A DNA stretch of 64,000 nt. Source: Bdellovibrionales bacterium (GTDB lineage: Bacteria > Bdellovibrionota > Bacteriovoracia > Bacteriovoracales > Bacteriovoracaceae). Every line of letters starts with the position of its first letter. Positions within the stretch are counted from its first letter, which is position 1. Under the pieces are notes generated by a model. That model worked only from the letters and a program-made list of their open reading frames with translations. It was not told where the DNA came from and searched no databases. Shown piece by piece: positions 15,581 through 23,606 of this stretch. A program made the translations under genes and the position numbers. The DNA lies in contig JABGUH010000024.1 of the NCBI GenBank assembly GCA_018646675.1, positions 1 to 64,000 on the forward strand, in the 5' to 3' direction.

Positions 15581-16952
15581 AGGTTCTGGATTTAGGGGAA
15601 CAATTTCTTATGTGTTATCAAAAGAAGGTGCGGAGTTGATACATTCAAATATGCTGGGTGAAACAATTGATGATTTGTCCCGTGAGTTTGGACAATCAAG
15701 AAAGTTACGTCCAAAGCTTAATAAATGTGTTTATCACGCTAGTCTCGCTTTGCCAGAGGGAGAAACCCTTAGTGATAAAAAATGGCAAGAAGTTAGCGAC
15801 AAGTACATGAAAGGAATGGGATTTTCAGGTTCTCAGTTTATAGCGGTAAAGCATACTGATACTGAACATCAACACATCCATATTATAGCATCTCGAATAA
15901 GGCTTGATGGAACTGTGGTTAGCGATAGTCAAGATTACAAGCGCAGTGAAAAGCTTATTCGTGGATTTGAAAAAGCGCATGGTCTTGAGCAAGTAAAAAA
16001 TAGTCGTGAGGTCGGTATTGGAGCACCTACGTCTGGTGAACTGCGAAAAGCATTAAGAGAAAGAAACCCAAGTACAAAAATGAAACTACAAAAAATTATT
16101 GGTGATGCCACACTGGAAAAACAGTCCATGACAAGTTTTATAGATAAACTTGAGTCACAAGGGGTTGGGGTTATGGCCAATATATCTAAAAAAACAGGAC
16201 ATATCTCAGGGATAAGTTTTGCCTTAGACGGTGAGCTAATGAAAGGCTCTGATCTAGGCAAAGGCTTTACTTGGGGTGGTCTAAAACGAAAAGGAATAAA
16301 TTATGGATATGACAAAGAGAGCGAAAGAGTTATTAGAGCTACAAGAGAAGCTCGTGCAGCAAGAGTGCAACAATCACATACTAAATATGAAAGAAACAAT
16401 GGCCAAAGCTCAAGTCGAATTGGACAAGCTATCCAAGAAATTCACCAACGACTTGGAAGAAAAAGTCGGAATCAAAAATCATCATCTCGCAAAGAGCATT
16501 TCGAACATGAGCTGCGATACCAATCAAATAGAAAAAAGTGTTTTGAGCAGTTTGAACAGCCTGTCAGAAAATCAGAACAAGAGCATCAATTTTTTGAGGC
16601 AAAGGATGATCATAATCGTAATTTGCGTGGGACTGCTAAGTCCAATTATCTACAAAAGATTTTCTCTCTGGGCAGATCAAGGATACCAAAATACAAAGAT
16701 TGGCTTGAACAAAACTTTGATGTGGTACTGGGACACCGAAGAGAAAGCGGAGAAGTGGGAAAATTTCAAGGAGAGAGTTCTTCCAAACATGAGTCGAGGA
16801 GATCAGTTGAAGGTAATGAGTTCGGTCAAGAATTAAAAGCTTTATTTGAAATTCGAGAAGAGAAGCTTAAAAAGAGAAAAATTGCACTAGATAAGTCAAA
16901 AAATCGCACTCCCAAAAAAGAGATAAACCGTGGAATCGACTTTGATTTTTAA
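15561..16952 (+). CDS. Relaxase/mobilisation nuclease (MOBP-like)
   Basis: A 463-aa protein from the TTG at 15561, which gives the family-typical start IAKQVKGSGFRG; an ATG at 15543 is an alternative. The catalytic tyrosine is Y17 in ISYVLSKEG. The metal-binding histidine motif is EHQHIHIIASRI (H103, H105, H107), preceded by KHTDT. It would nick oriT, stay bound to the 5' end and lead the strand into a recipient. After about residue 260 the sequence becomes rich in R, S, K, Q and E, and here a second gene is encoded in another frame (16303-16836). No coupling protein or type IV secretion genes are seen, so the element is mobilisable, not self-transmissible. Confidence 0.88.
   Translation: MIAKQVKGSGFRGTISYVLSKEGAELIHSNMLGETIDDLSREFGQSRKLRPKLNKCVYHASLALPEGETLSDKKWQEVSDKYMKGMGFSGSQFIAVKHTDTEHQHIHIIASRIRLDGTVVSDSQDYKRSEKLIRGFEKAHGLEQVKNSREVGIGAPTSGELRKALRERNPSTKMKLQKIIGDATLEKQSMTSFIDKLESQGVGVMANISKKTGHISGISFALDGELMKGSDLGKGFTWGGLKRKGINYGYDKESERVIRATREARAARVQQSHTKYERNNGQSSSRIGQAIQEIHQRLGRKSRNQKSSSRKEHFEHELRYQSNRKKCFEQFEQPVRKSEQEHQFFEAKDDHNRNLRGTAKSNYLQKIFSLGRSRIPKYKDWLEQNFDVVLGHRRESGEVGKFQGESSSKHESRRSVEGNEFGQELKALFEIREEKLKKRKIALDKSKNRTPKKEINRGIDFDF
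16303..16836 (+). CDS. Coiled-coil membrane protein nested in the relaxase gene (MobB/MbeB-like position)
   Basis: A 177-aa frame lying wholly inside the relaxase gene in a different frame. It has its own AAGGA seven bases before the ATG at 16303. The product has a long amphipathic coiled coil (about 5-95), one membrane helix (MIIIVICVGLLSPIIYKRF, about 102-120) and a Trp-rich polar tail. That coherent layout is unlike a random shadow frame. In RSF1010 and ColE1-type plasmids a small MobB or MbeB protein is likewise encoded inside the relaxase gene and helps mobilisation. I infer the same role here. Sequence homology is not claimed. Confidence 0.65.
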   Translation: MDMTKRAKELLELQEKLVQQECNNHILNMKETMAKAQVELDKLSKKFTNDLEEKVGIKNHHLAKSISNMSCDTNQIEKSVLSSLNSLSENQNKSINFLRQRMIIIVICVGLLSPIIYKRFSLWADQGYQNTKIGLNKTLMWYWDTEEKAEKWENFKERVLPNMSRGDQLKVMSSVKN

Positions 16953-17005
16953 CAATTTTCTACCTGAGCTTTAAAAGTTAATGGAATTAAAAATAAAGGA
17001 ATGGT

Positions 17006-17227
17006 ATGACCAATACAATGAACGCTGATAATTCAGCAATGCTCTTTGAAATTCGAATATGGGATGAATGGCTTTCTACCAAGGAAGCAGCAAGATTTTT
17101 AAGTACAACACCAAATGCAATTCGCATTATGGTGTGTCGAGGAAAGATTGAGGCTTTTAAACTTGGTAGAAGACTGAGATTCAAGATAAGTGACCTGCGT
17201 GATCTTCTTTTAAACAAAGGAGATTAA
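17006..17227 (+). CDS. Excisionase-type helix-turn-helix protein
   Basis: A 73-aa protein with a winged-helix DNA-binding signature: WLSTKEAARFLSTTPNAIRI, then a recognition region VCRGKIEAFKLGRRLRFKISDL. This is the MerR/excisionase (HTH_17) class. It ends 2 bp before the integrase gene, so it probably sets the direction of recombination (excision against integration) or regulates the integrase. The start has AAAGGA upstream. Confidence 0.8.
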   Translation: MTNTMNADNSAMLFEIRIWDEWLSTKEAARFLSTTPNAIRIMVCRGKIEAFKLGRRLRFKISDLRDLLLNKGD

Positions 17228-17229
17228 AG

Positions 17230-18387
17230 ATGATTAATAAATATCAAGCAGGTAGCAAAGTTTTGTACGAAGTTTTTGTTAAAGGAAGAAATCGTGACGG
17301 TAAACAAGTTGGTAAACGTCGTCGAGGTATTACTTCTATTAGAAAGGCAAAAGAGATTGAAGTTGATTTAATTAATGAACTTCGCTTGAAGGCCAATGAG
17401 ACAAAAACTTGGACGTGGCAAAGCTGGCACTTAGAATGTATCAACAGAATGAGGATGACCTTAAAGATGGGAACCGTTATGGGTTATGACGGCGACCTTC
17501 GCAAGTGGCTTCCTCAAACTTGGTGTGAAAAAGATATGACATCATTTACTAAAAATGATGTTTACGATCTTATTTTCAACTTTATTGGAAATCGTGGTTC
17601 AGCACACATTAGACAAAAAACTTATAAAAAGGTTTTGCGTATTTTTGAGCTGGCCCTCGAAGAAGGAATTGTTAATCGAAACCCTGCAAAGGGAATTAGA
17701 GTAAAGGTTCCTGTGGCAATTAAAAAAGTGCTTAACTCCAATGAAGCAGAAATTTTGTTACAGCAGGCCAATGAGTGTAATCATCGTTTCTACTATCACT
17801 ACGCTTTTGCCCTTTTAACGGGAATGCGAAGTGGAGAAATGTATGCGCTCACTTGGAAAGATATTGATCTTGAAACTGGTTTAATTTCAGTTTCAAAACA
17901 ATGGACTTCTAAAGATGGTCTACATCACACCAAAAGCAATCGTAACCGAGTGGTTCCTATTAGTGGTGAGCTGAAAATGCTCCTCGTTGAACTTAAACAA
18001 CTTGGGCCTTTTAAGGATGTGCTTAAACCCTCCGTTAACCACGCTAGAGCAAGGGAGGTGATCTTTGATGATCTTGTCTTACCCAGACTCAGAGAGTGGA
18101 GAAATGGAGATCAAGCTGCTGTACTGGCCGACTTTTGTAAGTCGATAGGAGTTACACCTGTTAAGTTTCACGATCTGCGAGCAACTTTTATTACGAACCT
18201 CCTGTCACAAGGAGTACCCCTAGTAAAAGTGATGTCGATTGTGGGACACCGCAAAATGTCTACCACTGATGAGTATTTGAGACTCTCGGGTGTAGATATT
18301 AAAATCGGAACAACAGAAAAGCTTGGTTACGCACTTCCAAAAGCGACTGAAGGCAACGTAATCGCCCTGTTTGGGAATGATTCGTGA
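17230..18387 (+). CDS. int: Tyrosine recombinase/integrase
   Basis: A 385-aa phage-type integrase. An N-terminal AP2-like arm-binding domain spans about 1-50 and a SAM-like core-binding domain about 60-155. The catalytic domain has all expected residues: R200 (TGMRSGEMYAL), K235, H314 and R317 (HDLRATF), H340 (GHRKMS) and nucleophile Y349 (DEYLRL). It is the last gene of the island. Two GGTAAC repeats lie just after it, and an 11-nt tRNA-like 3' end lies 73 bp downstream of its stop, which fits integration into a tRNA gene. Confidence 0.92.
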   Translation: MINKYQAGSKVLYEVFVKGRNRDGKQVGKRRRGITSIRKAKEIEVDLINELRLKANETKTWTWQSWHLECINRMRMTLKMGTVMGYDGDLRKWLPQTWCEKDMTSFTKNDVYDLIFNFIGNRGSAHIRQKTYKKVLRIFELALEEGIVNRNPAKGIRVKVPVAIKKVLNSNEAEILLQQANECNHRFYYHYAFALLTGMRSGEMYALTWKDIDLETGLISVSKQWTSKDGLHHTKSNRNRVVPISGELKMLLVELKQLGPFKDVLKPSVNHARAREVIFDDLVLPRLREWRNGDQAAVLADFCKSIGVTPVKFHDLRATFITNLLSQGVPLVKVMSIVGHRKMSTTDEYLRLSGVDIKIGTTEKLGYALPKATEGNVIALFGNDS

Positions 18388-18393
18388 CTATTA

Positions 18394-18409
18394 GGTAACT
18401 TTTGGTAAC
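18394..18409. repeat. Tandem GGTAAC repeats, candidate integrase arm sites
   Basis: GGTAAC occurs at 18394-18399 and 18404-18409, one helical turn apart, just after the integrase stop. The longer string TTTTGGTAACA (18400-18410) is also present at 138-148 near the window's left edge. Confidence 0.35.
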
Positions 18410-18459
18410 ATGATTAAGAAATAAGTTAGGATTATTAAATAGTTGGGGGGAGCCGATCT

Positions 18460-18470
18460 CGCTCCGACCA
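18460..18470 (+). other. Candidate attR: 3' end of a tRNA-Pro-type gene
   Basis: CGCTCCGACCA has the form of a tRNA acceptor strand with C1-G72 pairing, discriminator A and CCA. This is typical of tRNA-Pro with a CGGAGCG 5' end. No complete tRNA surrounds it, as expected for the remnant left at the far end of a tRNA-integrated element. The orientation implies the intact tRNA lies to the left of the window. TCTCGCTCCG (18457-18466) recurs at 18500-18509. Confidence 0.45.
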
Positions 18471-18574
18471 TTTCTTTATATTTTGCACACAGATTTAACT
18501 CTCGCTCCGGCAACTTCATCGCAGGTCACTGCACGGGGTTTAATGGTATCTGTACATATTTATCAAAAAATAAT

Positions 18575-19363
18575 ATGTATAACTCTATGAATAGATACAA
18601 ACTGGAAGTAGACACCCACTGTCATTCCCTTGCTAGTCACCATGCACTAAGTAGCATTGGTGAGATGTTAATCTCTGCCCAAAAGGTAGGGCTTTCAGCG
18701 TTTGCTCTTTCGGATCATCATCCATCACTTCATTGTGAGCAGGATGGAATGGTGATTCATGCACCAGATGAAGCATACTTTCATGTATTTTGTACTAGAT
18801 ACTCTGCACCCAAAGATTGTGGTGTAGGTGTTTTTAAAAGTGTTGAGTTGAATATCCTTGATCACTCACCTTGGGTCTCCCCATTCTATAGAGATTTTAA
18901 TAATCTCTTTGATTTGACAATCGCTGGTGTCCACCAGTTTCCACATCTTTTCTCTGCTATTGATAATGAGGAGCATAATACAGAGATATTGTTAAATGCA
19001 ATTAACGAGGGAGATCGTCCCCAGTTTAATATTTTGACCCACCCGATATCTAGTGATCTGCCCCTTAATATGGATACAGTTATCCGTGAGTGTACTAATC
19101 GCGGCATCGCCTTAGAGGTTAACAACTCCAACCTAGAGCATAAAAAACATCTGGCCCCTTTAATAAAATTGATGCTGCAAAAGGTTCACGCATGCGGAGG
19201 ACGTATTGCTGTTGGCAGTGATGCGCATATGGCCAGTGAGGTGGGGAATTTTTCGGCGGCAATAGATCTTTTAGAGGAAGTTAACTTCCCACCAGAGTTA
19301 ATTGTCAACAATACTTTGGATAGTTTTTACTTATTTTTAGATGAGCTAAAGATTAATAATTAA
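18575..19363 (+). CDS. PHP-domain metal-dependent hydrolase
   Basis: About 262 aa from the ATG at 18575, or 258 aa from 18587; no clear ribosome site separates them. An upstream TTG frame extends to 18443 but adds no PHP sequence and crosses the attachment site. The PHP motifs are all visible: LEVDTHCHSLASHHA at the N-terminus, ALSDHHPS, LTHPIS and IAVGSDAHM near the C-terminus. Together they form a multi-metal phosphoesterase site. YcdX-like family members are phosphatases. The substrate is unknown. It is the first gene right of the island. Confidence 0.75.
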   Translation: MYNSMNRYKLEVDTHCHSLASHHALSSIGEMLISAQKVGLSAFALSDHHPSLHCEQDGMVIHAPDEAYFHVFCTRYSAPKDCGVGVFKSVELNILDHSPWVSPFYRDFNNLFDLTIAGVHQFPHLFSAIDNEEHNTEILLNAINEGDRPQFNILTHPISSDLPLNMDTVIRECTNRGIALEVNNSNLEHKKHLAPLIKLMLQKVHACGGRIAVGSDAHMASEVGNFSAAIDLLEEVNFPPELIVNNTLDSFYLFLDELKINN

Positions 19364-19394
19364 TAGAGCACGGAAAAAGTTTTATCGTAGCTGT

Positions 19395-20309
19395 TTACAG
19401 GTCAAACCCCTGTTCAAGCAATCTTGCCACATAATACTCTCGTAGGATTTTTGATTTGATTGGATCTCGAATTAAAGTTAGTTGAGGTTTGAATAGCTCA
19501 AGCTTTGCTACAAAACGGCTCTTTGTCTCATACAGTAGTTGCAACCGTTCTTGTGTTTCAGGTGTTGTGACATTATCAGAAGCCTCGAGTTTTGCGATAA
19601 GGTTTTGAACTTTACTTATACTTTTGGTGATCACCTCAATATTATAGTTTAGTCTCTCTTCAAATTCATCTAAATCTAATATTGATCCAGAACCATAGCC
19701 CCGACCGATTACAAAATTTTGCATGCCACTAAGCCCTTGGCGATGGGACGATTTCAGATCTCGATAAGTATCGTCAGCAAATTCAAGTTCAAGTCCAAAA
19801 ATCCCAAGGTACAAAAGACTATTGTAATACTCCACCTCTTTAAAGATCTCTAACTGTTTTTGATAGGCGACAACTTCATCTTCTTGCAGACCGCCGGGAT
19901 AAAAGACCCCCGCTTGCTCTAGTTTCTCACTGTTAATTCCATGGACTAGTTCGTGGCCGATAAAAGATACTGTTTTTAGGGCAATTACTTCAGGGATCTC
20001 TTCATCCATAGCACCGCCCCTTCTCTTTAACTCTTGTACCATATCTAGCAGGGTAGTTCTGTTAACATAGATGGTCTCGTCCTCATATAGGGCCATTAGT
20101 CCGCTCATTTTTGGATTTTCTTCATTTAAAAAGATAATGGGAGTGCCTCTTCTTTGCATAAACTGGTACTCATTTTGCGTGCTCTCATACTCTTTCAATG
20201 TTGTAACCCAGATAGATAGCAAACTCTTTTCAAATTCAGCGTGTTCATTTGCAAGTAATTGAGTAGTCGTTATAGAAAATAGTAGACAGAAAATAATCAG
20301 CTTGATCAT
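19395..20309 (-). CDS. Secreted HExxH-motif protein, putative zinc metallopeptidase
   Basis: A 304-aa protein with a signal peptide (about 1-20, ending LLANEH). A metallopeptidase-like helix reads SFIGHELVHGI, with HELVH at 119-123. An E/D-rich segment (QEDEVVAYQ, 142-150) may give the third ligand. The rest is helical and charged. I do not recognise the family beyond the HExxH motif. It is exported, probably to the periplasm. It converges with the PHP gene (31 bp between stops). Confidence 0.6.
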   Translation of the reverse strand: MIKLIIFCLLFSITTTQLLANEHAEFEKSLLSIWVTTLKEYESTQNEYQFMQRRGTPIIFLNEENPKMSGLMALYEDETIYVNRTTLLDMVQELKRRGGAMDEEIPEVIALKTVSFIGHELVHGINSEKLEQAGVFYPGGLQEDEVVAYQKQLEIFKEVEYYNSLLYLGIFGLELEFADDTYRDLKSSHRQGLSGMQNFVIGRGYGSGSILDLDEFEERLNYNIEVITKSISKVQNLIAKLEASDNVTTPETQERLQLLYETKSRFVAKLELFKPQLTLIRDPIKSKILREYYVARLLEQGFDL

Positions 20310-20723
20310 GGATTCCTCACTATGAGATATTAAAAAAAGCTGTTAAATATATAACAAATAGAATTATAGAGAGTAAAGGGGGCAATACTATTTTTAGTCT
20401 CTAGGTGTTTCTCATGAAATTAGATGGTTAATTATAAAAAATAACTATATAGGAGATGATTTTCTGCAGATCGAAGCATATAACTCCTCAACTTTAGGAT
20501 CTACATCTAACATATCTAATATATTACCTATCTGAGATTGCAAGAAGTCACAGATCTCACCTAAACCTAAGGACCATTTATACATCAAGCAATATGCACT
20601 TTTCCATACTCCACATATGATATTTTCTTTTGAAAATGATTATTGACTCCAGTGAGATTTTGCGACAAAGTCGCATGACCTGTGGTAGTATAGGCTAGTT
20701 TATTATCTTTTGATGGGGGATCA
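20310..20723. other. 414-bp intergenic region before feoAB
   Basis: No firm gene. On the minus strand a frame is open from 20639 down to a stop at 20445-20447, with a protein-like peptide (KSAYCLMYKWSLGLGEICDF, later MLDVDPKVEELYASICRKSS). It lacks an early start codon, so it may be a gene remnant or chance. The right part holds the Fur-like site and a short palindrome, both listed separately. Confidence 0.35.
20631..20645. promoter_or_regulatory. Candidate Fur box upstream of feoAB
   Basis: TGAAAATGATTATTG matches the 7-1-7 Fur consensus TGATAATGATTATCA at 12 of 15 positions and lies 78 bp before an iron-uptake gene. It overlaps a possible -35 (TTGACT, 20643-20648). A separate perfect 6-bp-arm palindrome, TGCGACAAAGTCGCA, follows at 20661-20675. 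Confidence 0.5.
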
Positions 20724-23159
20724 ATGGCAACACTGGAGTCGCTTAGCTCGGGAGAGCGGGCGCAAATTTGCTATATTGAAGGGGATTTCGAACTCAAGCA
20801 ACGCCTGATGGATATGGGGTTAATTGTTGGTGAAGAGCTAGAGGTTAAGCAGGTTGCCCCTTTTGGAGACCCAATTCAAGTGGCGGTAAAAGATTGCTCC
20901 ATTACTTTACGTCGAAATGAGGCGGAGAGCATTGGAGTTATTCGACGCAACAATCCCTCAGCAGATGGTAAGAATTTCCAGGCTCAGCGCAAGGTCGTTG
21001 CCGTGGTAGGTGCGCCCAACTCTGGAAAGTCGAGCCTGGTTAATAGTATTACTAACTCACACCTTTCCGTTGCCAATTGGCCTGGAGTGACCGTCGGTAA
21101 GAGTGAGGTACAGCTAGAGTACCTAGGGCGCTTCTATCGAGTAGTTGATCTTCCAGGCACTAGTAATTTGTCTCCCGAGAGTCCTAAGCAAGTGATTGTA
21201 CGTGACTTTGTCGTCAACCAGCGACCGGACTTAATTGTTAATGTTATAGATACTACAAACCTAGAGGGCAGTTTACTATTGACCCTTCAGCTGCTGGAGC
21301 TGGGCCTACCAATGGTTATTGTTCTTAACATGTATGACGAGCTAACCAAAAAGGGCCACTCTGTTGATGTTGAGCTATTGCAGGAGATGTTTGGGGTTAA
21401 AGTTGTTACAACTACAGCAGTAGGAAAATCACCCCTATTCCAACTAAAAAAAGAGATTAGCGAGGGAACCTCTGACCCCGACTACCACCGCCCCAAGAAA
21501 CTTACCTATCGGCCATCAGTAGAGACCTATATCCGCTCGGTAGAGGATGTCATTAACTGTAATCACTCCCACCTAGTTAAAAAATACCCGATACGTTGGC
21601 TAGCAATAAAGTTATTAGAAGAAGATCCCATGGTGCAGAAAATTGTTCCGATTAATCTGTCTGAAATTATCTCAACTCCAGAGCTACTGCACTTGGAGGA
21701 GATCCATAACACTTCAATCAAGCAGTTGGTTCAAGATAGTCGTCACTCGCTGGCCACAGGGATTGTACGGGAGGTGTTGGCCAAGCCCACCTTAAAAAGA
21801 CGTGACTTTAGTGAGAGAGTAGATGATATCGTATTACATCGCTTTTTCTCAGTGCCACTGTTTCTCTATTCCATGTGGGTTATGTTTACGCTCACCTTTG
21901 ATATTTCCATTCCATTTGTTAACTGGCTTGACTCACTTCGTATTGGACCTATTCGCGAGTGGGCGATCTATTGGTCAGACTCCATGGGAGCCTCCGCTCT
22001 GATGACGTCACTGATTTCAGAAGGTATTGTCAATGGAGTTGGGTTTGTTGCCATCTTTTTACCGATTATTGCTACTTTAATGTTTTTTATCTCAATTATG
22101 GAGAGTTCTGGATTGATGGCCCGAGCTGCTTTCATTATGGATCGGGCGATGCACAGTATCGGTCTCCACGGAAACTCTTTTATCCCCTTGCTTTTAGGGT
22201 TTGGCTGTAACGTACCGTCAATCTATGCCACCCGGGGATTAGCGAGCAAAACAGAGCGTAAGTTAACCACTCTTTTGATACCGTTAATGTCTTGTGGGGC
22301 CCGCCTTCCCATCTACGCTCTAATGATCGGTGTTTTTTTCCAGGATTATGCCGGGACGATGCTTTGGGGTCTCTATAGTTTTGGGATGTTGCTCTCTATT
22401 TTGTTGGGAATTATATTTAGAAAATTTATATTTAAAGAGGCGCCGAGCGCAACAATCTTAGAGCTGCCCCCTTATCGTATACCATCCTTACGAGATCTGC
22501 TCATTCATACCTGGGAGAAGGTACGGCACTTTGTGATTAAGGCTGGAACCTTGATTTTGGCTGCCTCTATCATCGTCTGGTTTGCCCTACATCTTCCGCT
22601 AGGAGTGAAAGATCAAAGACACTCTGTTCTAGGGGAGATCTCTGCAGCAATTGCGCCTGTTTTCAAACCATTAGGCTTTGGCAGTTGGCAGGCTGCTTCT
22701 AGTATTATAACTGGGGTGATGGCCAAAGAGGTAGTAATTGGAACCATGGAGATTATTAATGGTGGAGAGCAGAAAACCATCACTGAAGCATCTGCACCCA
22801 AGGTCGCTCCATCTTTGAAGCAGACAGCACTATTTGCAGGGAGAGGCTTTTTGCTGGCAGTTAAAGAGGTTGGATATAATTTTGCGGCGATGGCATATAT
22901 TACTGACAAGACAGCCTATAAGGAGAGAAGTATTAGTGGGTTGCGTGTCTTTGTGCGACAGACTTTTACTCCACTTTCGGCTATCTCATTTATGGTTTTT
23001 ATTTTGATCTATATGCCGTGTATGGCGACTGCTACTGCTATCAAACATGAATTTGGTAGATGGAACCTCTTTATTTTTTCAGTTTTCCACAGTCTTACTC
23101 TGGCTTGGGTAACTTCCTTTTGCATCTATCAGGTAGGACGATTGCTGGGATTTAGTTAA
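20724..23159 (+). CDS. feoB: FeoA-FeoB fusion, ferrous iron transporter
   Basis: An 811-aa inner-membrane Fe(II) importer in which a FeoA SH3-like domain (about 1-75) is fused to the FeoB G domain. G1 is GAPNSGKSS (95-103), G3 DLPG (142-145) and G4 NMYD (202-205). The membrane half has the two FeoB gate regions with Cys motifs, GFGCNVPSIYATR and PLMSCGARLPIYAL. It is preceded by a Fur-like box. A second, unfused feoA-feoB set follows, so this genome has two Feo transporters here. The ATG at 20724 has GGGGGATC upstream. Confidence 0.95.
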   Translation: MATLESLSSGERAQICYIEGDFELKQRLMDMGLIVGEELEVKQVAPFGDPIQVAVKDCSITLRRNEAESIGVIRRNNPSADGKNFQAQRKVVAVVGAPNSGKSSLVNSITNSHLSVANWPGVTVGKSEVQLEYLGRFYRVVDLPGTSNLSPESPKQVIVRDFVVNQRPDLIVNVIDTTNLEGSLLLTLQLLELGLPMVIVLNMYDELTKKGHSVDVELLQEMFGVKVVTTTAVGKSPLFQLKKEISEGTSDPDYHRPKKLTYRPSVETYIRSVEDVINCNHSHLVKKYPIRWLAIKLLEEDPMVQKIVPINLSEIISTPELLHLEEIHNTSIKQLVQDSRHSLATGIVREVLAKPTLKRRDFSERVDDIVLHRFFSVPLFLYSMWVMFTLTFDISIPFVNWLDSLRIGPIREWAIYWSDSMGASALMTSLISEGIVNGVGFVAIFLPIIATLMFFISIMESSGLMARAAFIMDRAMHSIGLHGNSFIPLLLGFGCNVPSIYATRGLASKTERKLTTLLIPLMSCGARLPIYALMIGVFFQDYAGTMLWGLYSFGMLLSILLGIIFRKFIFKEAPSATILELPPYRIPSLRDLLIHTWEKVRHFVIKAGTLILAASIIVWFALHLPLGVKDQRHSVLGEISAAIAPVFKPLGFGSWQAASSIITGVMAKEVVIGTMEIINGGEQKTITEASAPKVAPSLKQTALFAGRGFLLAVKEVGYNFAAMAYITDKTAYKERSISGLRVFVRQTFTPLSAISFMVFILIYMPCMATATAIKHEFGRWNLFIFSVFHSLTLAWVTSFCIYQVGRLLGFS

Positions 23160-23174
23160 TCTTTGTTTGTATCC

Positions 23175-23203
23175 TTGACATATATCCTCCATAATGCGAC
23201 AAT
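23175..23203 (+). promoter_or_regulatory. Candidate promoter of the second feo operon
   Basis: TTGACA 23175-23180, a 17-bp spacer and GACAAT 23198-23203 (4 of 6). A perfect 12-bp palindrome ATTAGTACTAAT sits at 23231-23242, between the promoter and feoA, and may be an operator. Confidence 0.45.
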
Positions 23204-23313
23204 ATCTCATAATACGCCAACATATAGAGAATTAGTACTAATATTAAGGTTGTCTATTTTATCAATATAATCTGATTAATTTGTCTAATATTTTAATAGA
23301 GAGGGGAGTTTAA

Positions 23314-23547
23314 ATGGAGATTACACTACGGAAAATGATTAAAGACCAGAAGGGAGTTATTACCAAGATCAATGCTCAAAATGAGTTAAGTAGACGAATT
23401 CGTGATTTAGGGATTGTTCCCGGAGTAGAGATTAAGATGGTCGGTGAGGCTCCTCTCTTCGATCCAGTGGCAATTAAAGTAAAAGATATGGTACTTACCC
23501 TACGTGACGATGAAGCAAGCTACATCTTTGTAAATCCATCAGCCTAA
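23314..23547 (+). CDS. feoA: FeoA, ferrous iron transport accessory protein
   Basis: A 77-aa SH3-like cytosolic protein. The FeoA signature is LSRRIRDLGIVPGVEIKMVG, then PLFDPVAIKVKDMVLTLRDDEA. FeoA is required for FeoB-driven Fe(II) uptake, probably by contacting its G domain. The start has GAGGGGAG upstream. It is followed 59 bp later by feoB and then by a Cys-rich small protein, forming a three-gene operon separate from the fused feoAB. Confidence 0.92.
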   Translation: MEITLRKMIKDQKGVITKINAQNELSRRIRDLGIVPGVEIKMVGEAPLFDPVAIKVKDMVLTLRDDEASYIFVNPSA

Positions 23548-23606
23548 TTATTTCAACTTTTTTAATAAGTAGATAAGATTTTAACTTAACCAAGGTGAGT
23601 CCTATT

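Noticed and set aside
18443-18574. N-terminal extension of the PHP protein from a TTG at 18443
   Set aside because: It has no PHP sequence, no ribosome site and runs through the attachment site; the domain fits the ATG at 18575 or 18587.
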